A stretch of 64,000 nucleotides of DNA from Saccharomycopsis malanga. Its lineage: Eukaryota > Ascomycota > Saccharomycetes > Ascoideales > Saccharomycopsidaceae. Location: assembly GCA_004014935.1 (NCBI GenBank), contig CP025324.1:1674001-1738000 (forward strand), in the 5' to 3' direction. Shown one piece after another: positions 47,626 through 57,747 of the stretch; position 1 is the first letter of the stretch, and each line of letters opens with the position of its first letter. Both the position numbers and the translations under genes were made by a program. Under the pieces are notes generated by a model. The model was given only the letters and a program-made list of their open reading frames with translations, was not told the DNA's origin and did no database searches.

Positions 47626-49848
47626 CTAAGAATCAACAATGGCATATAATTTTTTCAAATCGTAATGTTCTCTCCATCCAGAGCTATATTTTTTGATAAT
47701 GATAAAAGAACCACCAAAGACCAACAAAATCCCTGCGAGAATCAGAAACAAGACGCCAACACCTAAAGCTCTTATCAATGGCTCGACAACAAAGCAAGCT
47801 ATGGTTGCCAAAATCTGTCTGATAAGATTGTTCAAGGCCACGCCAGTGGCACCTTTTCCTGGTAAAGAGTCCACAACATACGTGACAGTGGCTCCTATAA
47901 TCAACATGCTAGCAAAGCCCCAAATAGCAGTGCCTACAAGAGGAGTTACCCAATGGGTGTGGAAGTTGAAACACCAACCAATGATGATAAGAGCACAAGG
48001 GAGAACCACGGCAGAAATGTAACAATTCCATGAAAGACGGGCCTCGGGGTTCAAATAGCCGTGTTTTTTCTCAAAATCACGAACCATCTTGTCAATCCAT
48101 CTTCCACTGAAAATGGAGGCAAGCATATACGTGACAGAATTGGGGATATATGTAAGACCTACTAGCATTGTCCCAAAATTGTAGGGGGCTCTGGAATATT
48201 CATATGTGATGGTCATATTGACAAAATACACACACATGAATGACACGGCACTGTAAATTATCATCACCAATACCGGAGGATACCTGAGAAAAACCAACGA
48301 TTTGGTGGGTTTGATGAGATAGATATACAATTTATTACGTAAAGATTGTTTGCTTTGGACCGAGCCTTGTAAAGACTGCTGTTTTTCTTGCTCCAATTGT
48401 GTCTTTACTCTTTGTAATGTTGCTTCTTCAAGCTGTTCGGCCTGTCGACGATCTACCGTACTGATTCTAGAAAGAACAGGGACTGTGGTATCATATATGG
48501 GCCGATAGGGAGCTCTATTTTGATCAAGAAATTCCTCTTCTTCAAGGGTTAAATTAGTAGTGATACGAGATAAAGTTCTTCCGGTTTGATTCGTTGATAT
48601 TCTTTCAATTTGATTAGTTCTTTCATTATTTGATATTCTTTCATTTGATATTCTTTCATTTGATATTCTTTTATTTGATATTCTTTCTTTTGATATTCTT
48701 TCATTTGATATTCTTTCATTTGATATTCTTTCATTATTTGAAATTTTTTCCATCTGAGATAAAGGTGTTTGTTCATTTCCTTCCAACTTTTCCAAAACAT
48801 TGATTAAATTATCATTTCTTCGTAAAGTTTCTGGCAAACATACGATTAGAAACACTAATAAACAGCCTGAGAAAATCACCAAAAACCAAGATGTTCCTCG
48901 AAATCCCCATTTTATTGCTACAGCCCCACCAATAATAGGAGCAAAAAGAGGGCCTAGAAGTGGGCCTAGATAGAAATAGCCCATGGCAGTTCCTCTTTCT
49001 TCCATCTTGTACAAATCTGAAATGGTTCCTGCTCCTACACTTTGGACGCTGGCAGAAGAAGCACCCATCAAGAACCGAAAGACTATAAGACTGGAGATAT
49101 TAGGAGCCAAGCTAGAGCCTATGGAGAAGCAAAAGAACAAAGCAAAGGATAATAAATACACTGTTCTACGGCCGTTATTCTCGCTGATGGAAGACCACCA
49201 TAGAGGAAACACGCCTAACGCCAATAAATATATTCCAACAGAAACGTTTACTGTAGATACTGTGGTGTCCAAGACCTGGGTGACGTCGTCGATTGCTGGC
49301 AAGATTATGGAAGTCCCCATAGGTCCAATGACTGCAGCCGTGGCTATAATAAAAACAATCATTGTTTTGACCCGGGGAGAGTAGTTTCGGGCATCTTTGT
49401 ATTCCGGTAGTAAGCAAAATTGTATGAACAATCCACGCCGCTTCTTTCTGGGCACCGTGTTGGCAGAAGAATGGGTCAACATTCTTGATATTTGGTCAAG
49501 GTTGTCTCCAGAGCCGTCAGCAGCATGTTCGGGTGCACTTTCTGGAGCCCGGTAGCCTTTTTTCTCATCCTGTAGGGGCTTGGGGTCCTTTGGAGGAATT
49601 GTCTCGTTAGTAGATGACGATAACGACTGGAGGTCCGAAGCAGCGCTATGACTGTCTGTATTATCTTTTTTGGTATCATTGTTTAGGGAAGATTGTGTAG
49701 TATTATTGCTTAGGGAGCCTGGCTTAGTGATATTATTTAGGGAATTTTGTCTATTGTCTAGGAAATTGTTTTGGTTTGTAAGAGTTTTATTATTTGTAAC
49801 ATTGGTTTTCTGTATAGAATCTTGATTATCCTTGGGACTTTCTGTCAT
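47626..49848 (-). CDS. DHA1-type MFS multidrug/polyamine transporter (Qdr3/Dtr1-like)
   Basis: This 740-residue protein has a 160-residue Asn/Ser/Thr-rich cytoplasmic N-terminus and twelve predicted membrane segments. DHA1 marks include PAIDDVTQ in TM1-2, WWSSISENNGRR in loop 2-3 (motif A position) and YLGPLLGPLFAPIIGG in TM5 (motif C). The long central loop carries eight units of ISNER at about residues 369-416. The large loop and the sequence RNYSPRVKTMIVF at the start match Qdr3/Dtr1 among the yeast drug:H+ antiporters. Substrates such as polyamines or drugs are inferred from the family. A CGG-N10-CCG palindrome lies about 165 bases upstream. Confidence 0.8.
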   Translation of the reverse strand: MTESPKDNQDSIQKTNVTNNKTLTNQNNFLDNRQNSLNNITKPGSLSNNTTQSSLNNDTKKDNTDSHSAASDLQSLSSSTNETIPPKDPKPLQDEKKGYRAPESAPEHAADGSGDNLDQISRMLTHSSANTVPRKKRRGLFIQFCLLPEYKDARNYSPRVKTMIVFIIATAAVIGPMGTSIILPAIDDVTQVLDTTVSTVNVSVGIYLLALGVFPLWWSSISENNGRRTVYLLSFALFFCFSIGSSLAPNISSLIVFRFLMGASSASVQSVGAGTISDLYKMEERGTAMGYFYLGPLLGPLFAPIIGGAVAIKWGFRGTSWFLVIFSGCLLVFLIVCLPETLRRNDNLINVLEKLEGNEQTPLSQMEKISNNERISNERISNERISKERISNKRISNERISNERISNNERTNQIERISTNQTGRTLSRITTNLTLEEEEFLDQNRAPYRPIYDTTVPVLSRISTVDRRQAEQLEEATLQRVKTQLEQEKQQSLQGSVQSKQSLRNKLYIYLIKPTKSLVFLRYPPVLVMIIYSAVSFMCVYFVNMTITYEYSRAPYNFGTMLVGLTYIPNSVTYMLASIFSGRWIDKMVRDFEKKHGYLNPEARLSWNCYISAVVLPCALIIIGWCFNFHTHWVTPLVGTAIWGFASMLIIGATVTYVVDSLPGKGATGVALNNLIRQILATIACFVVEPLIRALGVGVLFLILAGILLVFGGSFIIIKKYSSGWREHYDLKKLYAIVDS

Positions 49849-50010
49849 ACTGAAAAATCACACTTTGGCAAACTAGTCCTAAACCAAGCTAGTAAAAACA
49901 CCAAACAATTAGTTGAAGATTACTGATTATCAACAATACACAAGTCTAGGTTGATCCCTCATATATTTGTATCAGTTGGTGGTACTGTCAAATTTTTATA
50001 TGATTATCAT

Positions 50011-50026
50011 CGGATGCGCGCATCCG
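50011..50026. promoter_or_regulatory. CGG-N10-CCG palindrome in the transporter promoter
   Basis: CGGATGCGCGCATCCG is a perfect 16-bp palindrome with CGG triplets ten bases apart, the pattern bound by some Zn2Cys6 regulators (Put3-type spacing). It is the only GC-rich word in an AT-rich upstream region, 163 bases before the transporter ATG. Confidence 0.45.
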
Positions 50027-50303
50027 TTATCCATCAATTATAAGCCATTACAATAGAATGAAGGATAATTACCTAGTACTCACTTCTTTTGTCGTATTGA
50101 AACTTGATAGGATTCATACTGCTATAGCAAAAGTTTTTAAAATTTTAATTATTTTGTTTTTGTAAAATTAATACTAAGTTTAGATGAAAATGATGTTTCG
50201 TTTCCATTTATGTATAAATTGTGTATATAAGGGCTATATAGACTTGGCAAATGCCCAGGAAGCCAAAATGTCTAAAAATGCCCCGCAGTGGTTCCTTATA
50301 ACA

Positions 50304-50455
50304 CGCCGCTTGGCAGGATATTTTAGCAGATAGCACCCCGAAAAACCTATCTGGATAGTTTACTGGATAAATTCTCGGAAAAGAAAAGATTTAATAATCT
50401 CAAGGGTTCTAAACTGATACTTACTGGGCTCGAAATATACAATTATTATTTAATA
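50304..50455 (+). mobile_element. family 1 SINE, dimeric head and reduced body
   Basis: The copy has the head CGCCGCTTGGCAGGATATTTT, a second module ATCTGGATAGTTTACTGGAT with TTCTCGGAAAAG, then the 3' end AAACTGATACTTACTGGGCT with CGAAATATAC and TTA units. The central part is lost. Confidence 0.6.
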
Positions 50456-50764
50456 GTCATCTAAAACCCTCCATTGTGCCTGTATCATATAGTTTGACTG
50501 TAACTACACTATTTGGTCATATTGGTTGGCTATACAAATTATGGAGGTCAAGCTGTATATATCCTGTTTTGTGAATATACAACCCGTATGGGTACGTAGT
50601 GTAATACACAATTTCCCCTTGTTTTAGCACGATTTATCTCATAAAGTAAATCAACATGTTTAATTGTTTGAGCTTTACAATGTGCAGTCACACTGAATAC
50701 GTATAGTTGCCAGTTGGTGAATGTTAAAAGTTTCACAGTCGAACATTTCTCGTTAGAAACAGCC

Positions 50765-51010
50765 TGTTTATACAAAACTGAGATGTACTGGGTTCGAAAT
50801 ATATTATTATTATAATTATTATTATTATTATTATTAAGAGATGAGAAAAAGGCCTAACAGGAACACGGGTTCGATTCCCACTGCTTTTTACTCACTAATT
50901 TTTACTCACTGCTGTTTACAATGCTGATCGTAATTTCACAGTCACCGTAACTGCTTGAAACAGTACCTACACCAACTCTAATGCTTACTTTCCAACTCAT
51001 TAAACTAGAA
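50765..51010 (+). mobile_element. two adjoining family 1 SINE pieces
   Basis: A tail (AACTGAGATGTACTGGGTTC then (TTA)n, to about 50835) is followed at once by the B-box part and centre of a second copy (GAGATGAGAAAAAGGCCTAA, CACGGGTTCGATTCCCAC, CAATGCTGATCGTAATTTCA, TAATGCTTACTTTCCAACTC). The second copy lacks body and tail. Confidence 0.65.
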
Positions 51011-51111
51011 ACTTCTGATGTTTGCTTATTATGACCCTCTTCCTCCACTATGCCATCTGCATTGCGAGCCCTGTGCACATCTCTAATTGAGGAAAACCGT
51101 AATGAAAAAGC

Positions 51112-51123
51112 TGAAAATTTTCC
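51112..51123 (+). promoter_or_regulatory. AATTTT-type growth element upstream of MRPL32
   Basis: TGAAAATTTTCC lies about 90 bases before the MRPL32 ATG. AATTTT elements are known to accompany mitochondrial ribosomal protein genes in yeasts that did not undergo the genome duplication. In AT-rich DNA the match is only suggestive. Confidence 0.3.
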
Positions 51124-51208
51124 AATATTTACCTATATAAATGAGATCAACCAGTAGAAATTGAGGATATAAATCAAGGTAGTTTGTTGGGTTTAAAGTA
51201 TTTTGATA

Positions 51209-51823
51209 ATGTCTTTCATTTCCATGGAACTCAGTAAGACAGCGGCTGGAGTTCTGTCTCTTCTCCCACGTCTTGGAGCCTTATTGCCAAGACTTCCGGA
51301 GATTACAATAACATTTCCAGCCCTAAGTAACCAAAATAGTGGTGAATGTACAGTAGAACAAACGGAGATTGCTCAGCAGCTTGAGAATCAATCCTTTTTA
51401 AACCCAGCCAGTTTACAAGGGCTCTGGAACGGTATTTTAAACGCTGCTCCAAAAAAGAAGGTTTCTCATCAAAAGAAAAGACAGAGACAATTAGCCCCAG
51501 GTAAGAAGCAATTGCAATTTCTCAATAATCTCAACCGTTGTCCTTCTTGTGGCCATTACAAAAGAGCACATACTCTTTGTATGCATTGTGTAGGCGAGAT
51601 CAAGAAACATTGGAAAGAAGTTGATCTCCAAGCTTCCAAGAATGTGGAAGAAACCGCCGTAGATGATGAAGTAATCAAGGTTGGCGATCAAGAAGAATCC
51701 ATAGATCTGGTCGATAAAAGAGTTTTGTATCCTGGTAAAAAGAAGGTGGTTAGTTCATTGAAACACGTTGAAAAGGAAGAGTATCTAGAACGCCGGCCTA
51801 AAACATTGCCTGTGGAAAAATGA
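51209..51823 (+). CDS. MRPL32: mitochondrial ribosomal large-subunit protein bL32m
   Basis: The first ATG in frame is 51209, giving 204 residues. A long N-terminal part serves as presequence; in S. cerevisiae Mrpl32 it is cut by the m-AAA protease before ribosome assembly. The L32 core is KKKRQRQL-like (SHQKKRQRQLAPGKKQLQFL) and carries the zinc site Cys111-x2-Cys114 and Cys124-x2-Cys127 (CPSCGHYKRAHTLCMHC). A C-terminal extension of about 75 acidic and then basic residues follows. Confidence 0.88.
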   Translation: MSFISMELSKTAAGVLSLLPRLGALLPRLPEITITFPALSNQNSGECTVEQTEIAQQLENQSFLNPASLQGLWNGILNAAPKKKVSHQKKRQRQLAPGKKQLQFLNNLNRCPSCGHYKRAHTLCMHCVGEIKKHWKEVDLQASKNVEETAVDDEVIKVGDQEESIDLVDKRVLYPGKKKVVSSLKHVEKEEYLERRPKTLPVEK

Positions 51824-52013
51824 GTACATAATGGTTTTGTCTCTTTATATTGTTAGTGTTTTTGTTTCCATGTATATACAAGTGGGTCTGACTGTTAATT
51901 TGATATATTTCTTGTCCGTCCGGAAGTGTAGAGCCTAATTTGTTGAAGCTTTTGGAAAATTGTAGTGTTGGTATCATGTTTATCAAACTATGTCCAAACG
52001 GACTTGGGAAACT

Positions 52014-52533
52014 TTATTCAAAAACTATGGAATATTGGCAAGCAATAAAGAAACTCACTGAAAAGCGAAAAACTCGATTTTTAACAAATTATGTGGTATT
52101 TTCGACAAAATGTTACGTTCTCAATATCAATAAATTACATCGTATAAAACTGTAGAAATTAATGACTGTAGAAATTTATTTTTTGTATGGTTTGGTTTGC
52201 TGTAAAGACTTTAGAATATGAGTTAAAAGAATCAACTTTTTGTCAACATTGACAATTTTCCGTTTTATCATATATTTATTCGAAAATCTAATATTTTTTA
52301 TCGTAAATAGTACTATAATATAGCAAAAAATACAAAATATTATTGTATGCTTTTTCAGGTCAAAATAACCTCGATAGCACTGATTTAATTCAATAAAACG
52401 TTTGATGGTTGCTCCAAAGCGTCAATAGAGCGAATCGAGTACCAAAACCCAAAGTGAGGAACGCCACACTTGTTCTGCGTGGTGCATAGTGGCGCATGAG
52501 GGCTTAACCAACTTGGCCACCTGGCAATAGTAA
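52014..52533 (-). mobile_element. family 2 long SINE-like repeat, copy 3
   Basis: It is collinear with copies 1 and 2 from CAAAAACTATGGAAT to the head (TTAACCAACTTGGCCACC on the plus strand). A small duplication (GTGGTGCATAGTGGCGCATG) lies inside the tRNA-like part. The far end is shorter than in the other copies. The rest of the spacer 51824-53144 shows no gene. Confidence 0.55.
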
Positions 52534-53144
52534 GGGGTCAAAAATTTTAAAAGACGACTTCTTATATTGGTCCAGATGATACTACGTAACCTTTTCAAAA
52601 TAGGAGAGCAAAGCTTCAGATATCGTAGAGTAGGTGGTCTTGCTTAGGGATTTGATCCCCAAACTCCTGACATTCTAATAAGTCAGAACTCAACTGTTTT
52701 TAAAATCGTATAAATGGTATTTCTTCCAGTTGATTCCATACTTGCCAAATATTAAACAAACTCTTTACAATGAGCAGTTAGCAACAGCTAAAACTGTTAT
52801 TTTACAGAAATTCTGGTATTGCATGTTTAACAAATAAAAGAAATTCTATTTCTGTTAATTTAACAGTAAATTATTCAAACAAATTTATTGGCCATAAATA
52901 TAGAAACTTGCCCTAGGCACTACAAATACTTGAAAACCACACGGCTAAAAGAAACAACACCCCTAATTATTCCTCAAAGTTTTATTATTATTACTCTAAG
53001 GCTGCTTCTTGTTGAAAATCTAATAGGTTTATTATGAATAACACAACTAGCTGATATTAAAGGGAATAAAGAGGTAAAAACAAACAAAGCAAGGAAAAAT
53101 AAAAAGTAAACAGTAAAAAAAAAAGAACAATCAATCAATCAATA

Positions 53145-54116
53145 TTACTTGTCTTCTTTAGATTTAGAAGCGGTTCTAGTACCTTCTTTCAAAGCAATCA
53201 ATTGTTTAGATCTGAAGGATTCATAGTGGACCAATGCGGTAGTTTCAATCAAATCTTGCAAATGAGTTCTGGTTAAAAAGTCTCTTAAATAAACAAATTC
53301 GCATTGAGAGACGTCTTCTACGTTGATTGCTCCCCATCTGGTTCTTCTACCTCTGACAACTTGGCCATCAATGGTGATTTCTTTTTCTGAGCCAACCACG
53401 GCAAAAGGAATCAAAGATCTGATTTCATTATTCAAGTTTTTTTCTTCGTCCAACAAATCTTCGCTATCATAAGGGTAAATATTGAATTTATGATAAGCAA
53501 ATTCGTCCTGCAAAATCTTTTTGAATCTTGCCTTTTCCTCCAAAGTCAAGGAATCAGCCTTGGCAATGATAGGAATAACATTGGCATTTTCGCACAATCT
53601 CTTCAACACTGCAATATCTAATGGTCTCAAACCATGGCCGTTTGGCTGAATGAAGTACAAAACTGCATGGACTCTGGTGTCTTTGATATATTTCTCTCTT
53701 TGGGCAGTTAATTCTTTTCTTAAATATTGGGAATGTTGTTCCTTAATATATTTGATGATAGGTTCCCAACATCTATCATTGTTCACTTGATCTCCAAATC
53801 CAGGAGTATCAATACAATTTATATTCAACTTGACGTTGTCTTCATACAAGGTATGAGAAGTCACCTTGATCTCAGAGGTCTTTTCAATTGGTACATCACT
53901 ACTCTTTCTTCCAGAGCTCTCAGTCAAATGCGATGCAAATAAAGTATTGACTAAAGTGGTTTTTCCTAACCCAGAATGGCCAACAACCATAATATTGAAC
54001 TGAAACCCTCTTTTCAATAACCGATGCTCAATTTGGTTGGTTATAGTACTGAATCCAACATAACTTTTAGGTTGAAATGGCTCGACAATTTCAGTATTTG
54101 TAATAGAAGCAGCCAT
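53145..54116 (-). CDS. CDC10: septin Cdc10
   Basis: This 323-residue protein has the length of Cdc10 (322 in S. cerevisiae). GTPase motifs are clear: P-loop GHSGLGKTT (46-54), DTPGFGDQ (G3) and AKAD (G4). The polybasic stretch HRLLKRGF precedes the GTPase fold, and the septin unique element (GRRTRWGAINVED, CEFVYLRDFLTRTHLQDL) follows it. It lacks the C-terminal coiled coil of the other septins, which is the mark of Cdc10, the central subunit of the octameric rod at the bud neck. Confidence 0.95.
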   Translation of the reverse strand: MAASITNTEIVEPFQPKSYVGFSTITNQIEHRLLKRGFQFNIMVVGHSGLGKTTLVNTLFASHLTESSGRKSSDVPIEKTSEIKVTSHTLYEDNVKLNINCIDTPGFGDQVNNDRCWEPIIKYIKEQHSQYLRKELTAQREKYIKDTRVHAVLYFIQPNGHGLRPLDIAVLKRLCENANVIPIIAKADSLTLEEKARFKKILQDEFAYHKFNIYPYDSEDLLDEEKNLNNEIRSLIPFAVVGSEKEITIDGQVVRGRRTRWGAINVEDVSQCEFVYLRDFLTRTHLQDLIETTALVHYESFRSKQLIALKEGTRTASKSKEDK

Positions 54117-54590
54117 CTTTGATATAAACTATTGAAAAAAAGACTTTTAACTGCTAATTCTTACAATTATTTATCTAAACCTTTTTTTTACTGGTATCTC
54201 TGCCCAATCTCAAATTATTATTAACATTTCTCTCATACATTTACACTGCCAAATTTTCACTAACGTGTTCACAAAACTATACTGTCAGCCCTAAAGGAGA
54301 CCGTATCATGCCGTATCTGCGTGCGACTGCATATTGTCGCGTAGCCTTGCAGTATGGTGCATTCTTCATATATAGAAGATATCTATTTAACCAATCAAGT
54401 ATTAATGACCGTATATAGTGAACATGAATAGATATTCAATGACAGCGATATGGTATTACTGAAAACAATTATTCTAAATGCGTATTATTTGAGCTTTGTA
54501 GAGAACTAGCAGAAAAGATTGCGAGGCATTGTTTGGCCGATCAATTCTGATTTCCTCTGTTATATTACTTTACTGATGTTATATCATTAT

Positions 54591-54776
54591 AAATAATAAT
54601 AATGTCTTACAGTTCCAGCCCAGTGATTGTTAGTTTTGTATATACGCACTATGTCTAAGGGGATTTGGTGAAGCCCAATCATGTTCTTTTGGTCATAGTT
54701 GGCTCACCTGTTTTCCTGTTGGGTCTTTTTTCTGTTCTCCGAGAGCACTAGCCACTGTGCCATAAATACCAGCGAC
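54591..54776 (-). mobile_element. family 1 SINE, short form
   Basis: The tail (AATGTCTTACAGTTCCAGCC), body (GGGGATTTGGTGAAGCCCAA), TTTTGGTCATAGTTGGCTCA and head (CCGAGAGCACTAGCCACTGT) are all present on the plus strand, meaning minus orientation. It has the same internal deletion as 4990 and 47152. Confidence 0.75.
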
Positions 54777-55129
54777 CTAAACTGACATTTAATAGTAATA
54801 ATGTCTTAGCTGGTTAAATAAAAGCCTCAAAATCTATTGTCTCATGGAAAACCATGTATAGAAAACTTTAACAACTAGCAGTGTATCTGTTTTGCTGTCT
54901 TTCAAAGAACCAAGATCCATTTCCAACCTTTCTTTACTTCATTCGCTATATATATATATATATTATTGCCTAGACAATGCTTCACAAGCAAACTAAACTG
55001 GGAATGAAAAATGAAAACTTGTATTTTACTCAAGGAATTTACATAAATTACTCTATTTCCTACTATTAACCTTTAATATTGCCCCATTTTTTTCAATTAT
55101 TTTTCAATAATTTTGTATTTTGCGTTTAA

Positions 55130-55460
55130 TTTTATTTTGTAATATTAAGATGTTTTTGTATTAAACCGAAAATAGGTAAAAACGCAATTTAAAGGCTAGA
55201 AAAAGTCTAAAAGAAGGAAATATAGTGCTTAGAGCAGTGAAATACATGAAGAGGTAATTGGAGTTTCTAGACAACTACGTAGATCCGTAAAGGTAACAAA
55301 ACAATAGGAATCTTAATGGCTCAAGTACTGATTGGTAAGTCTAGGCAATAAGAATTAGTAAATGAAACAAGGCCGTAGATGGAGTAAACATAGAATAAGG
55401 AGTTTAAGATATTTAGTCAAACCACAGGACTAGAAGCATAAAGAAGTTTAACAGATAAAT
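55130..55460. repeat. family 4 AT-rich dispersed repeat
   Basis: It begins TTTTGTAATATTAAGATG with TTTTTGTATTAAACCG, words shared with 4700-4720 and 59340-59370. It continues with blocks related to 5575-5640 and ends GTCAAACCACAGGACTAGAAG, shared with 24320 and 59450. This is an old, diverged family without ORF. Confidence 0.4.
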
Positions 55461-56196
55461 ACCTAACAAGCTCAGGGATTTGATTTCCGTCATGAAGATC
55501 CTAAAAACGTCAAAATTCATCACTTCAAATCGACACTCTCTATCAAATTCTAGCAACATGGTATAATTGACCTATATTTATGTGATACAATTTTGAGTTT
55601 AGTTAGATGCAAGCAAAGATTATTTAGAAAATGAAAGGTGAATCAATATTATATCTAGTCCTCAATTTGATAACGTTCAAGCCTTTCCAGTACTTCAAAA
55701 GCATCAAAATGAAAATCAGCATGATGACACCATTGATTTCAGTATAAATAGCCCTGAACAGCAGCAATTGAGTGCAGACTTGAGCAGCGCCACAAGATTT
55801 TCCAAACTCATAAAAATCAAAATTAGATTCTGTCATGAATTCAGCAAACCTCGCCAACATAGCTATCTTTTTGTTGGATTATTTCAAACTGGAAAATGCG
55901 GCAAAAGACCAAACTACTGCTGCCAATTATTCTCTTACCCATAGCATCGAATCTGCCTCAGCTTCTCAATTCTTCTTCTTCCTAAGGTCACCATTATCTC
56001 TTCCAGCCGCCCACAAAGCATTGAGGATATTTATTTTTATTGCCTTTTCACTTCTTGTATTATTTCTTTCCAACTTGGCTGTATTTTTGACTTCTATTTC
56101 AAAAGTAGGAATCTGTTCTATTTTAATTTTACTCTTTTAGCGCAAGCACCATAATCAATCACTTTTGAAAATTATTTCTTTCAACACTGGGCACAT

Positions 56197-56338
56197 TTTA
56201 GCTATGAACGAATTTTACTCGCTGCTTTTACTATACTGAACGTGGTTTCCACTGGGTTTTACCAAGTCCCCTTAGACATAGCGCGTACATACGGAACTGA
56301 TATGTACTGGGCTTGAAATATAAGATTATTATTATTAT
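56197..56338 (+). mobile_element. family 1 SINE, 5'-truncated, with 14-bp target-site duplication
   Basis: The copy starts inside the central block (TTTTACTCGCTGCTTTTAC), then has GGGTTTTACCAAGTCCCCTT, GCGCGTACATACGGAACTG and the tail GGGCTTGAAATATAAG(ATT)n. The direct repeat AACACTGGGCACAT stands at 56183-56196 and 56339-56352. Confidence 0.85.
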
Positions 56339-56438
56339 AACACTGGGCACATCTTTGATTCGCAATTTTAATTCAATTTTTGTCCCTGTGAACTTTTAAA
56401 TAAAAACTAATTATAACATGTAAAATATATTTCTATTT

Positions 56439-57323
56439 CTATTGATAAAATCTTTCAAAAAAGCCATTAATGAGCTTACCTACTATAGACCCATCGTTGA
56501 CGCCAATTTCTGCATTATTCTTAAGCAAATCATCATACACTTGCTTGGTCATGGCTCCTCTTTCGAGTTTACCTTTGAACAGAACATCCTCAAGGAAAGG
56601 AGTGTCAAACTCCGGATGGCCCTGAAATGTTAAAACACTGGTCTTATTAAATAAGCCTTGAACAGCACATTTGTCAGTAGACCCAATTGATAGTAGGTTA
56701 GGAGGTGTACTGTATACGATATCTTGATGAGACTCAAGAAGACATAAACTAGAATAGTCAGCAGTAGAAAAGGAACTTCTTACCGCTTTTGATGGTTCAG
56801 CAGAGGTTGATACTATCGAAGAAGAGTTTAATATCTTTTCACAATATTCAGAAAACTCGCGAGATGTTTTAATATTACAAAGACCAAGTTCCCACCCTTT
56901 ACTATTACGTCCTACTTGATTTACTTTGGAGTTATCCGTGCCATAATAAGCATGCAATACTTTAGCTATCACCTGATGTCCAAAACATATCCCAACTATT
57001 GGAATTTCTTGCTTTATCAAGACTTTTTCCAAAAACTTTTCAAGTTTAGCTAGCCATTCATCCGGATTATCAAAACTGTCTTCTCTGGACCCGGTCACTA
57101 ATATTCCTCTACAATGTAAAAGCTCCTCCTCTTCAGGCAACTCAAGCTTGTCTTTGACAAAATACTTTTTGTAATTTACCAGTGGACTTTTGCTATATGG
57201 GTTTTCTCTAAGAAGTTGCATCAGTTGATCTCCATAATCACCATACTTATTTTTATGCTCTACATTCATCTCCATCGGACTATCCGTAAACAAAATTGCA
57301 ACAAACTCTTTTCCAACCGTCAT
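56439..57323 (-). CDS. class I glutamine amidotransferase-like protein (YLR126C type)
   Basis: This 294-residue stand-alone amidotransferase domain has the complete triad: Cys113 in GICFGHQ, His236 and Glu238 in QGHPEFD. The oxyanion region reads ILVTGSREDSFD. It resembles yeast YLR126C, whose substrate is unknown; relatives may be gamma-glutamyl hydrolases of amines or GMP-synthase-like proteins. The N-terminus (KEFVAILFTDSPMEMN) and the C-terminal helical end are typical of this fungal branch. Confidence 0.8.
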   Translation of the reverse strand: MTVGKEFVAILFTDSPMEMNVEHKNKYGDYGDQLMQLLRENPYSKSPLVNYKKYFVKDKLELPEEEELLHCRGILVTGSREDSFDNPDEWLAKLEKFLEKVLIKQEIPIVGICFGHQVIAKVLHAYYGTDNSKVNQVGRNSKGWELGLCNIKTSREFSEYCEKILNSSSIVSTSAEPSKAVRSSFSTADYSSLCLLESHQDIVYSTPPNLLSIGSTDKCAVQGLFNKTSVLTFQGHPEFDTPFLEDVLFKGKLERGAMTKQVYDDLLKNNAEIGVNDGSIVGKLINGFFERFYQ

Positions 57324-57747
57324 TATACGCCTGATTCAACCCTTTATTATTTTTAATAGTAATAATGATTAGTTAATATTAATATCAATAGTATTAATGA
57401 TAAAAGCATTTCATGCATACAGCCATTGAATTGGTGCATGTATCACACCATACATGCATTATTGTACATATTGGCACGTGATCCGATAGAAGAGTTTTTG
57501 CCCAATAGAAATTTAAGAGATTCAAAAATATCATGAAAGAAAAATGTATTTGTATATATATATATATATAATGGAGAAAAAAAACGATCAATAAACAAGA
57601 GCGTTTTTTTTATTGAAAGTGGAGTTATATAGACACTCGCAAGGGCCCAATTCACTATAGCAGGTTTTACAGATTTGAACAAAAAACGTGCTAGCATAAA
57701 AAAAAAGATTGAATATATTTGAAAAGTTTCATTAATAGCGCTTAACA
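57324..57747. other. divergent intergenic spacer
   Basis: The spacer separates two divergent genes. It contains a TA run (57555-57571) and T/A tracts, likely promoter material. No repeat copy is seen. Confidence 0.55.

Larger units (their letters stand above)
54117..56438. other. intergenic spacer with SINE and AT-rich repeats
   Basis: The spacer contains two family 1 SINEs (54591-54776, 56197-56338), a family 4-like stretch (55130-55460) and a TA run at 54950-54963. Two small overlapping divergent open frames at 55624-55860 and 55835-56140 were not accepted. Confidence 0.55.

Noticed and set aside
52620-52690. tRNA-like stretch with GATCAAATCCC (minus strand)
   Set aside because: Only a T-arm-like hairpin is visible. 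There is no D arm or matching acceptor stem.
55624-56140. Two overlapping divergent small frames (78 and 101 codons) with hydrophobic stretches
   Set aside because: They overlap at their starts and neither resembles a known protein. Hydrophobic runs are expected from T-rich DNA.
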